Assembly (NCBI RefSeq): GCF_026003995.1
Contig: NZ_BPIG01000002.1
Span: 372,001-436,000 of the forward strand
Direction of reading: 5' to 3'
DNA from: Tepidiforma sp.
GTDB lineage: Bacteria; Chloroflexota; Dehalococcoidia; Tepidiformales; Tepidiformaceae
Length of the DNA stretch: 64,000 nt
Part shown: in pieces, positions 60,211-64,000 of the stretch
How positions within the stretch are numbered: position 1 is the first letter of the stretch
Layout of the letters: every line of letters begins with the position of its first letter
The notes under the pieces: model-generated
Database searches by the model: none
Told to the model about the DNA's origin: nothing
What the model saw: the letters and a program-made list of their open reading frames with translations, nothing else
Made by a program: the position numbers and the translations under genes

Positions 60211-61062
60211 ATGTTCCCCACCGGCTCCTTCCGCGGCTTCGATATCCGGCTCGAGTCCCCCGGCATCGCCGTCATCACCTTCAACCAGCCCGACCGCCTC
60301 AACGGCCTCGCCCAGCCCATCAAGCGCGACCTCATCGAAGCCCTCACCCAGGCCCAGATGGACGACCGCGTCCGCGTCGTCGTCTTCACCGGCAGCGGCC
60401 GCGCCTTCTGCGCCGGCGACGACATCACTGGCCGCCCGCTGCCCGAAGGGCCGGCCCTCGTGCCCGACATCTTCCCCGGCCACCGCGAAGAGATCGGCAC
60501 CTACAACGGCCTCCGCGTCCTCTCGCAGGCCCTCAACACTGCTGTCCGCAACCTCGACAAGCTTTGCATCGCCGCCATCAACGGCGTCGCCATCCAGTCC
60601 GGCCTCTCCCTCGCCCTCGCCTGCGACTTCCGCATCGCCTCCAGCGAGGCCCGCCTCGGGAGCGCCACCCTCCGCTTCGGCCTCCTGCCCGACGAAGGCG
60701 GCCACGCCCTCCTCGTCCAGCTCATCGGCCTCGCGAAGACCATGGACTTCCTCATGCGGAAGCGCATCGTCTCCGCCGCCGAAGCGCTCGAGCTCGGCCT
60801 CGTCCACGAGGTCTGCGAACCCGCCGACCTCATGGACCGCGCGATGGCCCTCGCCCGCGAACTCGCCGAAGGCCCGCAGGTCGCCATGCGCCTCCTCAAG
60901 CGCTCCCTCTACCTCGCCGCCGAGAGCACCTGGGCCCAGGCCCTCGAAGACATCGCCGCCCGCACCGCCACCAGCGACCACCACCCCGACGCGCGGGAGG
61001 GCGTCGCCGCCTTCCGGGAGCGCCGCGAACCCCGCTTCAACGCCTGGCTCGAAGGCCGCTGA
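60211..61062 (+). CDS. Enoyl-CoA hydratase/isomerase family protein
   Basis: A 283-residue crotonase-fold enzyme: ITFNQPDRLNGLAQPIKRDL, SGRAFCAGDDITG (oxyanion hole), AAINGVAIQSGLSLALACDFRI and GLLPDEGGHALLVQLIG. A Glu is present in the PDEGG position where hydratases keep a catalytic Glu. ATG at 60211 was chosen because the fold starts right after it; longer frames upstream run through repeat copy B. Substrate unknown. Confidence 0.88.
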   Translation: MFPTGSFRGFDIRLESPGIAVITFNQPDRLNGLAQPIKRDLIEALTQAQMDDRVRVVVFTGSGRAFCAGDDITGRPLPEGPALVPDIFPGHREEIGTYNGLRVLSQALNTAVRNLDKLCIAAINGVAIQSGLSLALACDFRIASSEARLGSATLRFGLLPDEGGHALLVQLIGLAKTMDFLMRKRIVSAAEALELGLVHEVCEPADLMDRAMALARELAEGPQVAMRLLKRSLYLAAESTWAQALEDIAARTATSDHHPDAREGVAAFRERREPRFNAWLEGR

Positions 61063-61075
61063 CCGGCCCCGGTTC

Positions 61076-61097
61076 GATCATTCGCCTTCGAACGATC
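61076..61097 (+). terminator. Weak hairpin after the hydratase
   Basis: GATCATTCG (61076-61084) and CGAACGATC (61089-61097) pair with one mismatch around CCTT, 14 nt after the stop codon. No T tract, so it is only a weak terminator candidate. Confidence 0.35.
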
Positions 61098-61203
61098 TGT
61101 CCGGCGCGGCGCCGCCCGCCGAATCTCCGGGCGAAAGGAGCGCGCCGCACGGGGTGTGACCCCGCCAGTGGCCCGCGGCACCCGGATGTGGCGTAATCTC
61201 ACC

Positions 61204-62142
61204 ATGGGCGAAGCCCCGCAGCCCCAGCGGCGTCTCTCCTGGCCCGCGCTTCGCCAGGACCACGACGGCGCGCCGGACGCCGCCGACCCCGAGGGCACGT
61301 GGCTCGCCGGCTCCGCGCCGGGGCAGCCGGACGGCAGCGAGACGCCGCCGACCTTCGACTGGCTCTTCCGCGATCCGCGCCGCTGGGCGCCCCAGCACGG
61401 CCCGGCCGGCCGCGAACCCGCCGCGGTCCCGGCCTTCGTGCCCCCTCCCCGGCCCGCAGAGCCGGCCCTGCCGCCCGCTGAAGCCGCGCCGGCCGCGCCT
61501 CCCCGCCCGTCCCGGCTCGCCACCGTCGCCCGCGAAATCCTCGAGACCGCGCTCCTCGCCGTCCTCGTCTTCCTCGCCGTCCGCGCCAGCGTCCAGCACT
61601 ACCGGGTCGACGGCAGCTCCATGGAGCCCACGCTCGAAGACGGCGAATTCCTGCTGGTGAACTCCCTTGCCTACAGCCGCGTCGATGTCGCCGCCCTCGC
61701 GCGCTGGGTGCCCGGCTGGGCGCCCGGCCCTCCCGCCGAGCGCTACCTCTTCGGCGGCCCGCAGCGCGGCGATATCGTCGTCTTCCACCACCCGTCCGGC
61801 GTCCACCGCGACCTCGTGAAGCGCGTCATCGGCCTCCCGGGCGAAACCGTCGAAATCCGCCAGGGCACCGTCTACATCGACGGCCGCGCCCTCGTCGAGC
61901 CGTACCTCGCCGCGGCCGAGCCCCCCATCGGCGATATGGCCCCGGTCCGCGTCCCGGCCGATGCCTACTTCGTCATGGGCGACAACCGGAACCACAGCCA
62001 GGACAGCCGCGTCCTCGGCCCCATCCCGGCCGACCGCATCGTCGGCAAGGCGTTCATCACCTGGTGGCCGCGCGACCGCTTCGGCCCGGCGCCGAACGAG
62101 GCGCCCCGCTTCGCCGCCGCCGAAGCGCCCGCGCCGGAGTGA
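61204..62142 (+). CDS. lepB: Signal peptidase I
   Basis: A 312-residue signal peptidase I. After a long Pro-rich cytoplasmic region (about 1-108) comes one transmembrane segment (ILETALLAVLVFLAVRA, ~112-130), then the extracytoplasmic protease: nucleophile S139 in DGSSMEPTL, general base K206 in LVKRVIGLPGE, and GDNRNHSQDSR. It removes signal peptides at the outer membrane face. The ~108-residue cytoplasmic leader is unusual. TAATCT at 61194-61199 supports ATG 61204, though an ATG at 61186 is possible. Confidence 0.92.
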   Translation: MGEAPQPQRRLSWPALRQDHDGAPDAADPEGTWLAGSAPGQPDGSETPPTFDWLFRDPRRWAPQHGPAGREPAAVPAFVPPPRPAEPALPPAEAAPAAPPRPSRLATVAREILETALLAVLVFLAVRASVQHYRVDGSSMEPTLEDGEFLLVNSLAYSRVDVAALARWVPGWAPGPPAERYLFGGPQRGDIVVFHHPSGVHRDLVKRVIGLPGETVEIRQGTVYIDGRALVEPYLAAAEPPIGDMAPVRVPADAYFVMGDNRNHSQDSRVLGPIPADRIVGKAFITWWPRDRFGPAPNEAPRFAAAEAPAPE

Positions 62143-62157
62143 CGCCGGCCCGCCCGC

Positions 62158-62910
62158 TCAGGCCGTGAGCAGCTCCCGCACCCGGTCGATCGTGGCCGCG
62201 CTCACCCCCTGCTTCCGGAAGAACGCCTCCGCGCCGCCGTGGTGTTCGTGCAGCAGCTCGATGAACCCCGCCATCCGCTCGGGCGGCGTCGCGAGCCGCG
62301 CCCGGATCTCCTCCTCCGTGCCCTCCAGCTGACGGCCGCTCGCGCGAAGGTAGGCCAGCAGCCGGTCGATGCTGGCGTCGCTCAGCCCGTATTCGTGCGC
62401 GATGTCCGCCGGGTCGGCCCCCAGCACGTCCATGATCATTCCGATGAGCACGCCCGTCCGGTCCTTCCCCGCCGTGCAGTGGACGAGGAACGGGTAGCGC
62501 TCCTCCTCGGCGAACAGCTCGAACGCCCGCGCCAGCCGGTCGCCCCCGATCTCGAGGTAGTGCAGGTAGCGCCGCGGCGACGGGCCCGGCCCGTACAGGC
62601 CGTTCAGCTCCGCGATCAGGTCCTCCTGCCGCCACTCCTCGCGGAAGATCGAGAGCCGGATGACCCGGTCGCTCAGCGGGTGCGGCCCCTGCGCCAGCGC
62701 CAGCTCATCCGGGTGGCGCAGGTCGAGGATCGTCCGCAGGCCGATTCCGCGCTCCAGCACCTCCCGGTCCGCCGGCGTCATCGGCTCCAGCGCCCCCGAG
62801 CGGAACACCTTCCCCGGCTGCAGCACCCGCCCGCCGGCGACGCGGTACGGCCCGACCGGCCGGAAATTGTGGATGCCTTCGAGGTCGCGGGGGAGGGTCG
62901 TGTCGTGCAT
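62158..62910 (-). CDS. Tyrosine-protein phosphatase (dual-specificity-like)
   Basis: A 250-residue phosphatase with the P-loop HCTAGKDRTG (Cys nucleophile, Arg), preceded by FRSGALEPMTPADREVL and TILDLRHPDE, which fit the Y_phosphatase3 (IphP-like) family acting on phosphotyrosine or phosphoinositides. No signal peptide. TAGCAT (antisense at 62917-62922) is exactly 6 nt before the ATG. Confidence 0.88.
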   Translation of the reverse strand: MHDTTLPRDLEGIHNFRPVGPYRVAGGRVLQPGKVFRSGALEPMTPADREVLERGIGLRTILDLRHPDELALAQGPHPLSDRVIRLSIFREEWRQEDLIAELNGLYGPGPSPRRYLHYLEIGGDRLARAFELFAEEERYPFLVHCTAGKDRTGVLIGMIMDVLGADPADIAHEYGLSDASIDRLLAYLRASGRQLEGTEEEIRARLATPPERMAGFIELLHEHHGGAEAFFRKQGVSAATIDRVRELLTA

Positions 62911-62916
62911 ACCCCC

Positions 62917-62922
62917 ATGCTA
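62917..62922 (-). promoter_or_regulatory. -10 hexamer TAGCAT, leaderless spacing
   Basis: On the - strand TAGCAT is followed by GGGGGT and the ATG at 62910. Confidence 0.5.
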
Positions 62923-62969
62923 CGCCATCGCCGCGGGCCGGGCGTTCACGAACCGTTCATCGAACGGGC

Positions 62970-64000
62970 TCAGCCGCCGCAGGTGGCGTCGCCGGCCGCC
63001 ACGTTCAGCACCGCAGTCCGCGTCACCCCGTCCGCGAAAATCGCTTCCATCGTGATGCCGTAGCAGCCGGCCGCCGGGAACGTCACCGTCACCCCGTGCA
63101 CATCCCGGAACGTCCCGGAGGGCGTCACCCACGTCACCCTGAGCGGCGTCGGGTTCGAAACGTCGTAGTAGGTGGCGCTCGCCCCAGCCTCCACCCGCAC
63201 CGGCCCCGCGATCGCCGCATACGGACCCGCCGGGGTCGGTGTCGCCGTCGGGACCGGCGTGTTCGTCGGCGTCGCGGTCGGCAGTGCCGTCGGCGTCGGC
63301 GTCGCTGTCGCCGCAGGCGCGCCCGCTGGCGCCCGCGTCGGTGTGGCGGTCGCGCTCGCCGTCGGCGAAGGCGAAGCGCCGGGCGCGCCGGGTGTAGCTG
63401 CCATCCCGCCCGGGCCCGCCGGCGTCGACGCCGCCCCGGGCGCGACCGGCACCGCCGTCCGGGTGCCGGCCACGGCGGTCACGGGCGTGAAGCCCGCGGC
63501 CGGGCTCGGCTCCGGCTCCGCGACGAACACCTGCCCGCCGCCGTCCCGGCCCAGGCTCCCGACCAGCAGCGCCGCCGCCAGCATGCCGAGGCCCGCCGCG
63601 ATGAGCACCCCGCCGGCGACGCTCAGGGCGTTCGTCCCCGCCGGGCCGCGCGTCGCGGCTGCCGATGGCGGCGCCAGCAGGCCGAGCTCGCGCGCGAAGT
63701 CGATGACCGCCGCTTCGAACTCCCGCGGCGCCTCGAGGTTCGCAGCATGGCCCGCGCCCGTCAGCCGCACGACGCGCGCCAGCCCCGGCGGCAGCTGCGC
63801 CAGGAAGCCCGGCAGCACCTCGATGAAGTCCCGGTCGCGCTCCCCCGCCACCACGAGCACCGGCACCCGCAGCTCCGGCAGCCGTTCGAAGGCGTTCACC
63901 GCCGGGATGAGCCCCTCCGCCGTGCCGGCCAGTCCCTCCGGCGTCAGCCGGTCGAAATCCCGCGTCAGCAGCTCCCGCGACCGCTCGTCCAGCCGCCGGC
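62970..64000 (-). CDS. Alpha/beta hydrolase fused to membrane anchor and PKD-like surface domain (5' end outside window)
   Basis: The frame stays open to the window edge, so the N-terminus is missing; at least 342 residues are seen. The visible N-terminal part is the second half of an alpha/beta hydrolase (VPVLVVAGERDRDFIEVLPG with the acid, GAGHAANLEAP with the His). Then a transmembrane segment (ALSVAGGVLIAAGLGMLAAALL), a ~110-residue Thr/Pro/Ala-rich linker, and a compact ~85-residue PKD-like domain (VEAGASATYYDVSNPTPLRV, VTFPAAGCYGITM) with two cysteines. A cytoplasmic hydrolase joined to an outside binding domain is unusual. A GTG at 63899 could start a shorter product. Confidence 0.75.
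   Translation of the reverse strand, partial: RRLDERSRELLTRDFDRLTPEGLAGTAEGLIPAVNAFERLPELRVPVLVVAGERDRDFIEVLPGFLAQLPPGLARVVRLTGAGHAANLEAPREFEAAVIDFARELGLLAPPSAAATRGPAGTNALSVAGGVLIAAGLGMLAAALLVGSLGRDGGGQVFVAEPEPSPAAGFTPVTAVAGTRTAVPVAPGAASTPAGPGGMAATPGAPGASPSPTASATATPTRAPAGAPAATATPTPTALPTATPTNTPVPTATPTPAGPYAAIAGPVRVEAGASATYYDVSNPTPLRVTWVTPSGTFRDVHGVTVTFPAAGCYGITMEAIFADGVTRTAVLNVAAGDATCGG

Overview
The window is a gene-dense stretch (73 protein genes called) of a very GC-rich bacterial chromosome. Gene content fits a thermophilic or aerobic member of the Chloroflexota, possibly a Tepidiforma-like Dehalococcoidia; this is inferred from the mix of a mycobacterium-like CysO/CysM cysteine route, F420-type oxidoreductases, a tungsten-type aldehyde oxidoreductase, DUF4328/DUF2851/DUF169 proteins and type III pantothenate kinase, and no marker gene here proves it. 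No rRNA, tRNA, CRISPR array, prophage or transposase was recognised. The + strand is C-rich throughout, so + strand genes use C-ending codons and - strand genes G-ending codons, with no switch inside the window.

Layout. 1-3.9 kb: Rrf2 regulator, cysK, a sulfur-carrier/E1 fusion, a second sulfur carrier and a CysO-type cysM, forming a cysteine-biosynthesis operon. 3.9-5.9 kb: tandem pair of zinc-ribbon DUF4328 membrane proteins. 5.9-12.4 kb: ferritin, coaX-coaBC (coenzyme A), a VTT membrane protein, acetyltransferases, coiled-coil proteins, DUF983. 12.5-17 kb: cobalamin-dependent methionine synthase and an LLM flavin oxidoreductase. 17-25.3 kb: acetyltransferase, fabI, PPOX, metallo-hydrolase, a Phd/VapC toxin-antitoxin pair, acyl-CoA dehydrogenase and an orphan PAS histidine kinase. 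25.3-34 kb: CoA-transferase-like enzyme, DinB, NnrS-pdxA, an acyl-CoA-dehydrogenase-like flavoprotein, aldehyde:ferredoxin oxidoreductase, enoyl-CoA hydratase, thioesterase. 34-39.4 kb: lipoprotein, SnoaL-like, glycerate kinase, a CsoR repressor divergent from trxA-trxB over a clear operator, FmdB, CitE-like lyase. 39.4-49 kb: glnA, rimO, a RodZ/PASTA protein, PEP-mutase-like lyase, prmA-dnaJ, SDR, amidase, nearly all on the - strand. 49-56 kb: CBS protein with a ferredoxin-NADP reductase, PilZ, DUF169, epoxide hydrolase, PAP2, small zinc proteins. 56-64 kb: purM, two copies of a complex palindromic repeat, GNAT, XRE-DUF2851, enoyl-CoA hydratase, signal peptidase I, tyrosine phosphatase, and a truncated hydrolase with a surface PKD-like domain.

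Three things stand out. First, the cysteine operon carries a sulfur carrier fused to its own activating enzyme, with its di-glycine buried internally, plus a free carrier ending GGQ instead of GG; both seem to need a peptidase that is not encoded in the window. Second, two 0.42-0.46 kb non-coding repeats with about 70 bp imperfect inverted ends, internal hairpins and variable heptad arrays sit upstream of two + strand genes, like MITEs. Third, at least nine genes on both strands have a TANNNT hexamer exactly 6 nt before the start codon, predicting widespread leaderless transcription.
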